Part shown: positions 36,370 through 45,750 of the stretch, piece by piece
How positions within the stretch are numbered: position 1 is the stretch's first letter
How the letters are laid out: every line of letters starts with the position of its first letter
Assembly (NCBI GenBank): GCA_965218775.1
Contig: CBDCLS010000004.1
Coordinates: 1,054,001-1,118,000, forward strand
Length of the DNA: 64,000 nt
Direction of reading: 5' to 3'
Origin: CAUZIZ01 sp965218775
Lineage (GTDB): Bacteria; Acidobacteriota; UBA6911; RPQK01; JAJDTT01
Made by a program: the position numbers and the translations under genes
The notes under the pieces: generated by a model
What the model was told of the DNA's origin: nothing
The model's input: the letters and a program-made list of their open reading frames with translations, nothing else
Database searches by the model: none

Positions 36370-38007
36370 TCACCGGCGGACGAAGCCCTGCCGCACTTCG
36401 GCTAGCTCTGGCAGGTCGTTGTCGGCTCCGTGCCAGATGGCCTGCAACTCGGCGTAGGTGTCTTGCGCCCCTTGGAAGTCGCCGGCCTTGGCCGCCGCCC
36501 GGGCCAACCCCAGCAATGACAAAGCTCTGCGCGGCGCACGGTCAAGCGCCTGCTCGAACTGCTCTCGCGCCTCTTCAGGCCGGTCCAACTCCAGCAGCAT
36601 CTCGCCGAATAACTCGTGCGCCGGCTTGACCGGGTAGGGCGGACCGTAGCTCAGGCTCAACTCGTCTTCGGCAGCGACCGCAGACTGCATGACCTGCGTT
36701 GCGCCGGCAGCTTCCCCTTCCGCCAGTTGTACCAGCGCCTCCAACTCCAACAGCATCACGTCCCCGCCGCGCAAACGGCCGACGTAGGCCATCCCCCCGG
36801 CGCCCGATTCCTGCTCGGCTCGCTCACGCTCTTCGTCCAGGTAAGAACGTAACTTCGCCAGCAGCGTTTTGGCCGCCGCAAGATCGCGAGTCTTGACCCC
36901 ACTCATCCCGCGGACGAACAGGTCCTTCGCCACCGCCTCCGTCCGCAAGCCCGAGGTATCGATTTGGATCGAATCAGCCTGCCATTGGCGGCTCTCGACG
37001 CGGTAGTGCGAGCGCAGAGCTACGAGGTGCCGCCGAATAACTTTCGAGCCGCTCTTCGCGGCATTCCCGTCGATGATGTCGAGCAGTTTGCGGGCCTCGC
37101 GATAACGCCCTTGCTGCAAGTAGGCATATTCAAGCCACCACAGTGAATGATACTCACGCTCATCAATGCCTAGTTTCTTGCGCTCGACGCGAGCTTCGCC
37201 GGCCTGCCAGGAATCCTCGTTCGACGCGACGGCTTCGTCCCACATGCCCAACGAAACGAAAACGTGGGACGGCATGTGCAGCGCGTGGGCAGCGGCCGGG
37301 GCGATCCTAGCGTAAACCCGCGCCGCCCGCAGGCCGATGGGAGCGTGGATCGGATCGTCGTAGGAGTGGATCAGATAGTGCGCGGCGCCGGGGTGGAGAG
37401 GGTTCTTGGCGAATACGTCCTCGGCAAGCGCCGCCGCACGCATATAGATGCGGAAGTCGCGCTCGTCGTGCGAGGTGCCGAGGGTGGCAAGGGCATGAAG
37501 GGAGGCGGCTTCGAGATCATCGGGATACTTCTCGGCAATCTGCCGAATGGCTTCCAGGTAGGCGAAGTCGCGCTCTTCCTTGGTGCCCTCGCCATAGAGC
37601 ACCTCGACCGTGCGCAGGTAATCTTTCTCGCGCTCGCTGGGCGCCCTGGCCAGGCGCTCCTCGGGCGTCGGCGCCAGCCGCGCCAGCACCTTGCGGGCGG
37701 CCTTGGCGTCTTGCTGCTCCCAGAGAGGGTGGTTGTGCGTCAGCGCCTCGCCCCAATAGGCCATGGCGAAGTCAGGTTCGATTTGCTGTGCCTGCTGGAA
37801 AGCTTCGGCGGCATCTTCGAACTCGAAGCTGTGCAGCAGCAACGCACCCTGGATGAAGTGCTCCTGCGCCTCGGGTGAGCCGGAGGTGGGGAAATCTATC
37901 TTTCCCAGCTCAGACCCCGCCGGAGCCGAACGGTCTTGGCAGCCGAACGAGACGAGTCCCCCTAGGCAAACAAGAATCCAGATGACTGAGCGCGTTTGAT
38001 GTTTCAT
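36370..38007 (-). CDS. TPR-repeat lipoprotein
   Basis: About 545 residues from ATG 38007, which has GGAGAGGAA 7 bases upstream. The N-terminus is a lipoprotein signal with lipobox SFGC (SVIWILVCLGGLVSFGC). TPR-like helices follow: GALLLHSFEFEDAAEAFQQA, DFAMAYWGEALTHNH, and the conserved HMPSHVFVSLGMWDEAVASN and SLWWLEYAYLQQGRYREARK. This resembles a common family of outer-envelope TPR proteins of unknown function. A truncated transposase lies immediately upstream and is in frame with this gene, so a long fused reading frame to 39204 exists; the Shine-Dalgarno and signal peptide show the true start. Confidence 0.88.
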   Translation of the reverse strand: MKHQTRSVIWILVCLGGLVSFGCQDRSAPAGSELGKIDFPTSGSPEAQEHFIQGALLLHSFEFEDAAEAFQQAQQIEPDFAMAYWGEALTHNHPLWEQQDAKAARKVLARLAPTPEERLARAPSEREKDYLRTVEVLYGEGTKEERDFAYLEAIRQIAEKYPDDLEAASLHALATLGTSHDERDFRIYMRAAALAEDVFAKNPLHPGAAHYLIHSYDDPIHAPIGLRAARVYARIAPAAAHALHMPSHVFVSLGMWDEAVASNEDSWQAGEARVERKKLGIDEREYHSLWWLEYAYLQQGRYREARKLLDIIDGNAAKSGSKVIRRHLVALRSHYRVESRQWQADSIQIDTSGLRTEAVAKDLFVRGMSGVKTRDLAAAKTLLAKLRSYLDEERERAEQESGAGGMAYVGRLRGGDVMLLELEALVQLAEGEAAGATQVMQSAVAAEDELSLSYGPPYPVKPAHELFGEMLLELDRPEEAREQFEQALDRAPRRALSLLGLARAAAKAGDFQGAQDTYAELQAIWHGADNDLPELAEVRQGFVRR

Positions 38008-38019
38008 AGCGGCGTTCCT

Positions 38020-39204
38020 CTCCAAGTTCCGCACCATCTCGCTGATCGGCAGACTTCCCTTGCGATCAAAGGCGGCATCCTGGATGCCCTCCCCTTTGGC
38101 CCAGGTCAAATTGGCTTGGCTGTAAAAGCCCCGGTCCGCCGCCATCTGACGCGGATAGCGACCGTAGACCTCTCGATGGGCTCCGAGCAAGGGTTGGAGC
38201 TGACCCACATCGGCCGGGTTTCCAGCCAGGACTTCACAGTTCAAGATCAGCGACGAGCGACCGCCGGTCAGAAAGATCTTGTGCCCATAGGTCGGTTCGC
38301 GCTGGCCTTTTTTGATGATGTCCGTATGCTCTTCAAAAATCGAAAAGACCTTCTCGGCGGCGGGCACGGTCTCGCCGCGCAGGACGCGTCGCTCCGTTTG
38401 ATCGATGACCCGGGCCATCAGCTTCAGGTAATGCTCCAAGGAGACCAGCAGCGCCACGGTCAGCAGGTCGGCGGCCGGCAAATCGGCTTGCAAGGCCGTG
38501 AGGCCGTAGCCGTAGGTTTTGCGGGCGACCTTCAACAGATCGCGATAGGCGCGCTGGCGTTTGGCTCCTCGGCCGTTGGCGATCTGAAAAGCCCGCCGCT
38601 TGGCTCGTCGGCTGTGGTTGGTAAAGACCACCGCCGTCGACGCCTGGCCTTCGGCTTCGAGCGCGCCTTGTCGCTCCTTGAGCTGTCCCAGAAGCCGGCT
38701 CACCGTGCGCACCGCATCGTCGAGCAGGGCACTGTCGGTCGGATGATGAATGTCGCTCTCGACGGCGGTCGAATCGAGGCGGATGCGCTGGCCCTTTTCC
38801 AGTCCCTTCTGAGCGGCCCAGCCCACCAAGACGGTATTGATCTCTTTCCAGCTGGCTTCAGAGATCTTCGAGATATTGCGCTGCAGGGTGGACCTATTCG
38901 GCATCCAGCCCAGGGGGTGACGCACAAAACTGCGGAAGCTCTGGGAGTCGAGTAGGTGAAAGGCCAGCTGCTCGTAGCTGAAGCCGTGCAGCTGTTTGAC
39001 GAGGGTCGCTCGTAGGACAAACTCGGCACTGAGTCCGCTGGCGCCTTTCTGCGGATTGGAAGTGTCACATAGATCCTGTAAAACTAAGGCCGAGATCCGG
39101 GGATTGTGGTCCAGGATCTCGGAGATCTTTTCCAGTTCCCGGGCCATTTGGTGGTCGGGGAAAATGTGGCAAAGGGGGAGTCGTTCTTCCGTTTTCTGGC
39201 GCAA
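38020..39204 (-). pseudogene. ISNCY-like DDE transposase, C-terminally truncated
   Basis: Starts at TTG 39204 behind GGAGG. About 390 residues: a helical N-terminal region (PLGWMPNRSTLQRNISKISE), the first catalytic region RIRLDSTAVESDIHHPTDSA, a long insert, and GNPADVGQLQPLLGAHREVY and MAADRGFYSQANLTWAKGEG with the second Asp. The third catalytic region and C-terminus are gone: after FDRKGSLPISEMVRN the frame enters the leader of the TPR lipoprotein gene. The ISNCY label is from the TAVESDIHHPTDS signature and is fairly, not fully, secure. It cannot transpose as it stands. Confidence 0.75.
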
Positions 39205-39429
39205 CGTTGGGCCTCCTTTTTCGAGTTAACTTCTTTGTTTTCAATTTGTTCGCACCAAAAGATTAACAAAGAGGTCTGACAAAAAAGGGAGGCCACATCC
39301 CCACCTTACTCCTTCATTTTCAGCTATTTAAAGTCCTTGGGATGGGAACTAGACTAGCCAGAAGCGAGGTCCCATGATGGTGCTCAACGAATGACAACGT
39401 CAACCGCCCCTCGAAAAGGAGGATGGAGA

Positions 39430-40938
39430 ATGAGGATAGGGCTGATCTCTGCCTGCCTGGTTTCCCTGGCCCTACCCGCGGCAGTGGAGAATGCCTTCGC
39501 AGAGCAGCCTAGCTCCCGGGAGCCCCTGGACATCGGCTCCCGGCTGGAGCTCTTCGTGGACGATTACCTGATCGAGTCAATGGAAGGCGTGAGGCCGAAG
39601 CTGCACGAACCCGTCCCCGCTGGAAAGGCCCTGGTCTTCGATAGGCCTTGGGAGGGTGTGACCAGCGACTACATCTCGGTCTTCAAGGACGATGACCGGT
39701 ATCGGATGTACTATCGAGGCAGCACACACGCCGGTAAGGGCCTCACGATCTTTTCCGAACTGAAGCCGGGAGAATCGGTGATCCCCGACCACCGGGAGTG
39801 GACTTGCTATGCCGAGAGCCGGGATGGCATTACCTGGACACGCCCTTCTTTGGGCCTCTTCGAATTCGAGGGTTCCAAAGACAACAACATTGTCTGGACT
39901 GGTGCCCATGGTGATGTATCCCACTGCTTCATGGTGTTCAAGGACGGCAATCCCGGGGCGTCTCGAGATCAGCGCTACAAGGCGCTGGCCAGCTATCACA
40001 CCCCTGGCCTGAAGCATGTGATGGGAGCGGTCTCCGGCGACGGTATTCACTGGAAGCTGGTACACAAGGACCCTCTCATTACGCAGAAAGTGGATTGGGG
40101 AGGCGATCTGGCGTTCTGGGATTCCGAGCAGCAGCAGTATGTCGCCTATCTCCGCGGTCTGCGCGGAGGACAAATCCGAGAAGTCGTGCGCACGACCTCT
40201 CCCGATTTTCTCCACTGGAGCACACCGAAATACATCGACCTGGGGAAGACGCCACTGGAGCATTTCTATACCAATGCTGCGACTCCCTACTTCCGGGCTC
40301 CCCACATCTACCTTGCCTTCCCCCGCCGTTTTGTGCCCTGGCGCACCCTGGAACCGTTCCGGGTAAACCCGAGGTCTGGTATTTCAGACGCAGTCCTTCT
40401 CAGCAGCCGCGACGGCTTTCATTGGCAGCGGACCTTCATGGAGGCCTTCATCCGCCCTGGTAGACACCCCCGGAACTGGATTCATCGAGCCAATACACCT
40501 GCCTCCGGAGTCGTGGCTACGGCACCGGACGAGATTTCGCTCTACCTTCAACGCCACTACACCTTTCCCAGTGTCCACGTGCAGCGTATGGTGCTCCGGA
40601 CGGATGGATTCGCCTCGGTCCACGCTGGTTATTTCGGGGGCGAGATGGTCACGAAGCCTCTCATCTTCCAGGGGGACAACCTGGTCCTGAACTTCGCCAC
40701 CTCAGCTGCGGGCAGCATCCGTCTGGAGATCCAAGACGCCATGGGTAACCCGCTTCCCGGTTTCGCCCTGGAGGAATCACCCCTGATCTGGGGGGACGAG
40801 ATCGAGCATGGGGTGCGGTGGGAACGGACTCATGCCAAGGCGACTTCAGATAAGCCCCTGACCCGGATTGCAGGGAAGCCGGTACGCCTCCGCTTCGTGA
40901 TGAAGGATGCGGATCTCTTCTCCCTGAAGTTCAGGTAG
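39430..40938 (+). CDS. Exported glycosidase-like five-bladed propeller protein
   Basis: About 502 residues from ATG 39430 (AAAGGAGGATGGAG upstream; the ATG at 39391 is less likely). A signal peptide (LISACLVSLALPAAVENAFA) precedes a domain with RLELFVDDYLIE, DDDRYRMYYRGST, ESRDGITWTRPSLGLFEFEG and LLSSRDGFHWQRTFMEAF, typical of GH32/43-like propeller hydrolases of unassigned subfamily. A C-terminal beta-sandwich (AGSIRLEIQDAMGNPLPGFA) follows. The carboxylates of the active site could not be fixed. It probably acts on plant- or algal-type sugars outside the cytoplasm. The 76-bp repeat copy 2 lies downstream. Confidence 0.8.
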   Translation: MRIGLISACLVSLALPAAVENAFAEQPSSREPLDIGSRLELFVDDYLIESMEGVRPKLHEPVPAGKALVFDRPWEGVTSDYISVFKDDDRYRMYYRGSTHAGKGLTIFSELKPGESVIPDHREWTCYAESRDGITWTRPSLGLFEFEGSKDNNIVWTGAHGDVSHCFMVFKDGNPGASRDQRYKALASYHTPGLKHVMGAVSGDGIHWKLVHKDPLITQKVDWGGDLAFWDSEQQQYVAYLRGLRGGQIREVVRTTSPDFLHWSTPKYIDLGKTPLEHFYTNAATPYFRAPHIYLAFPRRFVPWRTLEPFRVNPRSGISDAVLLSSRDGFHWQRTFMEAFIRPGRHPRNWIHRANTPASGVVATAPDEISLYLQRHYTFPSVHVQRMVLRTDGFASVHAGYFGGEMVTKPLIFQGDNLVLNFATSAAGSIRLEIQDAMGNPLPGFALEESPLIWGDEIEHGVRWERTHAKATSDKPLTRIAGKPVRLRFVMKDADLFSLKFR

Positions 40939-41015
40939 GAGTAGAGGCACCAACTCGTCCGCGGGCTCCTGCTCGGTCGCAGTAGGAACAACTACGTTCT
41001 CAATGCCAGACGAAC

Positions 41016-41091
41016 GTAGCTTTGGCCTCCAGGCCGAAGTCTTATTCTTCCGAGCCTTTGGCTCGGACGGCGGCCTGGAGCCCACCGCTAC
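41016..41091. repeat. 76-bp dispersed hairpin repeat, copy 2
   Basis: Near-identical to 21254-21329 and 62211-62286, in the same orientation, 77 bp after the stop of the propeller gene. The flanking GCCGGACCCAAAGTTTCCTT matches the flank of copy 3. Confidence 0.9.
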
Positions 41092-41166
41092 GCCGGACCC
41101 AAAGTTTCCTTCTGAATGATCCGGCTCGCAACCGGTGGCGGGGCTAAACTGAATTTGCCCCGAGAT

Positions 41167-41550
41167 CTATGGCCAAAGAGACTGCTGCTCCTTCTCCCCT
41201 CCGAGGGTTTCCTTTATCCGCCGTTCCAATTGGTCTAGATCCCACTGACCCTGGTCCCGAATGATGGATCTCAGTATGGGATTGATCTCAGAAACGGTGT
41301 CTAGGATGTCGGTCAACAGTTCGTACTGCTCTCTCACCTCTGTGATCTCCTTCGGGCTTTCCACCAGATCGCGCAGGATTGCAGTTTCTGAACGGGAACC
41401 TACTACGGGTTCCTCCAGGTTCTCCACATACACTTGAGTCCGATTACCCGGGCCTCTTCCTTCCTCGATTCGCTCCAATCCTGCGATGCTCTCTGACCTG
41501 AAGTACTTCCCATATCCGAGAGCGATCATCCTGCCTTTTTCGATTTTCAT
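41167..41550 (-). CDS. RemA-like DUF370 regulator with C-terminal extension
   Basis: A 127-residue protein. MIALGYGKYFRSESIAGLER and the following EEGRGPGNRTQVYVENLEEP and SRSETAILRDLVESP match the DUF370/RemA pattern of a small DNA-binding protein that shapes extracellular-matrix and biofilm genes. The last ~55 residues (EVREQYELLTDILDTVSEIN and ERRIKETLGGEKEQQ) form a charged helical extension not found in Bacillus RemA. ATG 41550 is used; ATG 41529 with AAAGG upstream is possible. It lies upstream of a degraded region. Confidence 0.75.
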   Translation of the reverse strand: MKIEKGRMIALGYGKYFRSESIAGLERIEEGRGPGNRTQVYVENLEEPVVGSRSETAILRDLVESPKEITEVREQYELLTDILDTVSEINPILRSIIRDQGQWDLDQLERRIKETLGGEKEQQSLWP

Positions 41551-41655
41551 AAATCACCCACATCATTTTCTGGAACGGCGCACGCAGAGGGTTCGGCTGC
41601 CGCCGGATCCGCCGAGGGGGTCGAGGAGACACAGGCCGTAGCCGAACACGGACCC

Positions 41656-41821
41656 CTACTCGATGATCTCTGTGATCGTACCGGCACCCACGGTACGACC
41701 TCCTTCTCGCATGCCCACGCCCGTCACCACTCGCCTGACCGTCGGACGGATCCCCACGATTTCCAAGGAGTTCAGCTTTCGCCCTGTCCTCGCTGGCATA
41801 GCTGATAAAGATGTCGCTCAT
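41656..41821 (-). pseudogene. Mosaic of a TIR-like start and EF-Tu fragments
   Basis: On the minus strand, MSDIFISYASEDRAKAELL (from 41821) is the opening of a TIR-domain protein. Shifted to the neighbouring frame, the DNA then reads LNSLEIVGIRPTVRRVVTGV, an EF-Tu domain 2 signature, followed directly by GMREGGRTVGAGTITEIIE and a stop at 41656-41658, the EF-Tu C-terminus. The ~150 residues that separate these two EF-Tu parts in the normal protein are missing. None of the parts is complete, so this is relic DNA assembled by recombination, not an active gene. Confidence 0.7.
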
Positions 41822-41948
41822 CGGCGGATGAAAGGAGCCGGGTCAAATTGGTCTTTCTGTCTGACCAAGATACAGGATTGAATGAGAATTGTCTCAGGGA
41901 GGGCTGGGGCCGGGACCATCTTCGCTGATTCGATCCTGCGAGCCTGGA

Positions 41949-42119
41949 CTACCCCGAGATTGCTCTACGGAATGGCAGCTTGTAGAGAAGAAACAGGGCG
42001 GTGAGTACTGCGAGCAGGGCGAGGGCGAAGCTGGCTTCGAACCCCAAGTGGTCGGCCAGGGCCCCGTGAGCCGCCGGCAGCATAAAGCTCAATGGGCTGG
42101 CCAACATGAGAAGAGACAT
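41949..42119 (-). pseudogene. Relic of a membrane-transporter C-terminus (MFS-like)
   Basis: The frame from about 42119 reads NMSLLMLASPLSFMLPAAHG, then ALADHLGFEASFALALLAVL and TALFLLYKL before a stop. These are two to three membrane helices with the A-D-x-x-G-F-x-A-x-F loop typical of MFS transporters near their end. The rest of the protein is absent on either side. It lies in the degraded zone 41656-42336. Confidence 0.5.
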
Positions 42120-42336
42120 GTTACGAGGCGCGACTTCAGGAGGAGGGGACTGACTTCGTCGCTGTTCACAGGAGACCCAGATTTTCCAGAAGATGCCCCA
42201 CTCGGCGAACCGCCGCTCCTCAATCGCGAAAGCCTCAACGTAGGCCTGGCTACGCCTGCGGTTTCGCTCAATCGTTCGCGACCAAATCTGGCGCAAATCA
42301 GAGCGCCAACTCTGCGAAGTTATTCTTGAACGAACG

Positions 42337-43044
42337 CTAAGGGCAGTTCACAGCCCGCATAGTGCTGTCCAGAAGGCTACCTAGGCAACTTTTGTATTCA
42401 TCGTCTGAGATTGCCAGGAATCCGCCCGAGCTCATAGCATTCGTGGCATCGACGAACTTGCATTCAGGACTATCAGGGCAGTAACTACCCGCACAAGCGA
42501 AAGCCTGCCAAAAGCTATCAAGGGTTTCATCTCGAAATCCAGCGATGGAATCCAGTCCCGGGGCGGAAACGCATGCAGTTCTCCCCGGATCAAGTAGAGT
42601 TGGCTCGAAGTCTAGAGTCTCTGAGTCCCAGCACGGACAAGGTACCCGCTCGCCGGGATCATCGTCCCCTGGATCGTCAGGCGGGTCTTGCCCACAACGC
42701 TGCTGGTCCTCGATTGGGATCCGATGGGCGAACTGATTGATGATACAGCTCGCACAGGACCCACTTATTTCGCCCATTTTCTTGGATCGAACGACCATGC
42801 TTGCGGCGGTCTTGACTCGTTTCGCCGTTAAAGCCTTGACCGATCGCGGACTTACCCGATCCCGAGACGCCGACGATCCACGGTGGCGAGGCGGGGCGGC
42901 GTCCAGAACGGCGTCCTGGGCCCCCCGTTGCACCGCTCGGCACTCAGCTGAACCCACGTCCCCCCGGTCTTGTACTCGCGGGGTCGCTCTCAGTGAAATT
43001 CCAAATTGAAAGAAAAGCAGGATGATTAAGCAGGCTCGTCGCAT
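42337..43044 (-). CDS. Predicted secreted protein, unknown
   Basis: A 235-residue frame. It starts with a signal peptide (RACLIILLFFQFGISLRA). Residues ~25-95 are Arg/Ser-rich and look poorly coding. The later half is more protein-like: GSCASCIINQFAHRIPI, an Asp/Pro-rich linker (PPDDPGDDDPGE), CPCWDSETLDFEP and AFACAGSYCPDSPECKF. The many Cys fit a disulfide-rich exported protein. The middle part may contain a frameshift or small insertion. Function unknown. Confidence 0.45.
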   Translation of the reverse strand: MRRACLIILLFFQFGISLRATPRVQDRGDVGSAECRAVQRGAQDAVLDAAPPRHRGSSASRDRVSPRSVKALTAKRVKTAASMVVRSKKMGEISGSCASCIINQFAHRIPIEDQQRCGQDPPDDPGDDDPGERVPCPCWDSETLDFEPTLLDPGRTACVSAPGLDSIAGFRDETLDSFWQAFACAGSYCPDSPECKFVDATNAMSSGGFLAISDDEYKSCLGSLLDSTMRAVNCP

Positions 43045-43376
43045 TTTTCAACTCCCTAAGCCACCGAACCTCTTATCGGCAGATGAGCGTCTCGGTGTGT
43101 GATCCAGAACACTGTGGGAGGAAAAAACGCTCAAGAGGCGGGTGTCGGTCCTCACCAGGGAAAGGTGTCCTTTTCCTCCCATCATGATGGATCAGCATTT
43201 AGGAGTGCGACTCGAACGATGCCCACCCAGGCACAGCTTGGCTACGGTATACTAGAGAATTAGTTGACTTCCTTTAAGAGGGGAGAGGACAGGATCTTCG
43301 AGAGGCATATCCCGAGAGGCGATCGTCCGCCGATCAGGCTTTCCTTCTCCTATAGGCTAAGTTGCTTCTCTCCTGA
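43045..43376. other. Intergenic stretch, nothing recognised
   Basis: 332 bp between two minus-strand genes. I see no gene, hairpin or repeat that I can support. Confidence 0.35.
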
Positions 43377-45668
43377 CTAGTTACTCGGAGTGAAAGCGTT
43401 TTGTGTCGCTGAGACTGCTATTAAGGCTCCGGTGGCCCGCTTCTGAATCAATCCAAGCATCGAGACCCCGCTTCCTGTTGCATACACATTGAGCGTTCCG
43501 TTGAACTCCCCATTCAGGGCTTGAAGGAAGTCTGCAAAAAGCTCTTCCTCATCGACGAATCCTACAAGCTGTTCTAGTGGTCCGAGAGTTAACTGCCTTC
43601 TCGCCTGTTCTTCTCCATCCACCAGGACCACGTCGACAGTAATGGACTCCGTTTTGTGAGGATTGTGTAGGGCTACGCCCGTGTTCTCATCAGTTGTAAC
43701 GCTCACATAGGTTTGCTGCCGAGTCTCGGGTGGTGCGTTATTTACGGAGACGAAGTTTCCCAGGACTTCAAAGACCTCTGTTCCCTCGAGTTTGGACTGT
43801 GAGCCGAGGTCCGAGACCACCTCTATAACACCACTTTGAAGCACCCCGGTGCCGTCAGTTTCCACTTCTTGCGTCTTCCAAGCTCCGACCGAATACAGGA
43901 AGTTATGAGTCGGTATCCCATTTATCGGAACCTCAATCTGGTTTCCGCTGGCGTCTCGAAAGTGAATTTTTCCGGTATCGATGCGATCACTGTTGTTCCT
44001 CAGGATTATCCTTGTCTTATTCCCACTCGCACTGACACCAGCTGGCACCTGTCCAGTAGACGAATTCTGCCCGTTTACAAATTGGGGAAAGATTAAGTTC
44101 GTCGATTCGCCTGCTGGAACCACTACGACCACGACTTCATCGGTGGAGGTCAGCGACCCGTCACTTACCGTCAGTCGAAATGCGAATGTGGTTGAAGTCG
44201 TTACTTCCGGTGCAGTGAAAGACAGGGTAGGAGTGTCGATACCAACAAGGGCGAGCTGCGGTCCCTGCAACTGGCTCCAGGAGAACGTAACGGTGTCACC
44301 ATCCGGGTCAGATCCGGAACCATTAATTACTACGGAGCTTCCTGATTTCACTGTTCGATCTGGACCCGCATCCGCCACTGGTTGGCTGTTGCCGGTGACA
44401 GTTACATTGACTGTATCGGAAGCGCTTAGCTGCCCGTCACTGACGGTGAGACGAAAACCCAAAACAGCGAGTTGATCTACCCCGGGAGCGATCAAGGAAG
44501 CCACTGCGGAATTGACATCCAAGAGGGTCACCTGGGGACCGGTTGTTTGAGTCCACGCAAACGATAAGGTGTCTTCGTCTGGATCGGAACTTGCCCCTCC
44601 ATTTAGAGACACTGGGCTTCCTTCCCTTACAGCTCGGTCAGGTCCAGCTCTAGCCACAGGCGATCGATTAGTCACGAGGATGGTCTTGGTGAACTCATTG
44701 TCTGTTTCATTCTCCTCTGTTACAGCAGAGGTTGAATCAACGACGATCTTTAGAGTGTGGCTACCCCTAGAAAGGGATTCCAGCGGAAAGTCTTCGGCTA
44801 CAGTGAAGCCGCCTGCCTCAAGCGAAGTTTCATTGACCCAAGTGGCAATCAGTGCCCCGTCAAGCTGTAGTTCTATTAAGAACTGGGTGGTGGTTGGACT
44901 TAGTCCATCGTTGGTCGCGGCCCAGTCAACATAGAAGCTATCGGTAGGAAAAAGAGGCTGGTCATCGATGTTAGTTCCCGTCGTCTTGGAAACGACGATC
45001 TTGTCTGACCAACCTGTCGGCTGAAAAAGAGTCAGGTTTGGTCTGCCAGGAGTATACGTAACCTCAAGATGAGGAGCCTGGCTGCTCGACTGACTTTCTC
45101 CCGCCTCAAGAACGGCATAGCCGGAAACGAAGCTCTCCTCTTGAGACTGAAAACGAAATTGAAGCAGGCTATTCCCTTGGCTTAACGCAAAGGCAAGCGA
45201 CGAAGTCACATCGAGAGACTTGAAACCGAGTGTTGAATTCGAGCTAATTGCTCCTATATCGGTGGCTTGTTCAAGGGCGCACCAGGCAAGAGCGGTCAAG
45301 CTGGTACCATACTCGACTACATCAACCACTATGTTTCCACCAGTCGTATAAGGCGCACCCACGACAGACGATTGGTAGACGAAGAGGGTCGCTGAGGCTA
45401 TTTCTGCACCTTTCAAAGAGGAGACATCAAACGACACAAGACTGCGGTAGCTTCGAATGGACTCTGTACCCTGTCCGATACGAAGCTTGCTGAAGGTATT
45501 CACATCCCCAAAGCAGCTCTCAAAAAAAAGGCCAGTTGGAAACCCATCGACCCACCCATCCTTTGCCGCGTCTGACTGGATCGTTGTGTTCAAGGTCTGA
45601 CCCGGGGCAGATTGGACTACCAGGAGTGGCAATAGCAGCATGGCTCCCCGCCGAAGTAACCACCTCAT
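43377..45668 (-). CDS. Large secreted protein with DNRLRE-like, CARDB-like and PKD/REJ-like domains
   Basis: About 763 residues from ATG 45668, with GGAG 5 bases upstream and a signal peptide (WLLRRGAMLLLPLLVVQSAP). The N-terminal ~210 residues resemble a DNRLRE-type collagen-binding or cell-wall beta-sandwich (RSLVSFDVSSLKGAEIASAT). A CARDB-like part (LKIVVDSTSAVTEENETDN) and at least two PKD/REJ-like Ig domains follow, each opening PVARAGPDR or PVADAGPDR and holding a GSDPDGDTVTFSW motif. The end is beta-rich and unidentified. It is likely a surface or exported adhesin. The base use is less GC-rich than its neighbours. Confidence 0.83.
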   Translation of the reverse strand: MRWLLRRGAMLLLPLLVVQSAPGQTLNTTIQSDAAKDGWVDGFPTGLFFESCFGDVNTFSKLRIGQGTESIRSYRSLVSFDVSSLKGAEIASATLFVYQSSVVGAPYTTGGNIVVDVVEYGTSLTALAWCALEQATDIGAISSNSTLGFKSLDVTSSLAFALSQGNSLLQFRFQSQEESFVSGYAVLEAGESQSSSQAPHLEVTYTPGRPNLTLFQPTGWSDKIVVSKTTGTNIDDQPLFPTDSFYVDWAATNDGLSPTTTQFLIELQLDGALIATWVNETSLEAGGFTVAEDFPLESLSRGSHTLKIVVDSTSAVTEENETDNEFTKTILVTNRSPVARAGPDRAVREGSPVSLNGGASSDPDEDTLSFAWTQTTGPQVTLLDVNSAVASLIAPGVDQLAVLGFRLTVSDGQLSASDTVNVTVTGNSQPVADAGPDRTVKSGSSVVINGSGSDPDGDTVTFSWSQLQGPQLALVGIDTPTLSFTAPEVTTSTTFAFRLTVSDGSLTSTDEVVVVVVPAGESTNLIFPQFVNGQNSSTGQVPAGVSASGNKTRIILRNNSDRIDTGKIHFRDASGNQIEVPINGIPTHNFLYSVGAWKTQEVETDGTGVLQSGVIEVVSDLGSQSKLEGTEVFEVLGNFVSVNNAPPETRQQTYVSVTTDENTGVALHNPHKTESITVDVVLVDGEEQARRQLTLGPLEQLVGFVDEEELFADFLQALNGEFNGTLNVYATGSGVSMLGLIQKRATGALIAVSATQNAFTPSN

Positions 45669-45750
45669 CACTTCTCCATCGGGTCTTTTAGCCATCGACT
45701 CTGACCACTGAGCAAAAAATAGACGCAGACAGCACGACCAACAAATGGAC

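Noticed and set aside
36083..36457. Ala/Lys/Arg-repeat proteins in several frames
   Set aside because: They are translations of the G/C-rich hairpin and have no start signals.
42677..42943. A P-loop-like WIVGVSGSGKS in an alternative minus-strand frame
   Set aside because: Short, no second kinase motif, and overlapped by the signal-peptide gene at 42337-43044; most likely chance.
43045..43376. A possible RNA gene or terminator
   Set aside because: No stable hairpin with a T-run and no conserved pattern could be found by eye.
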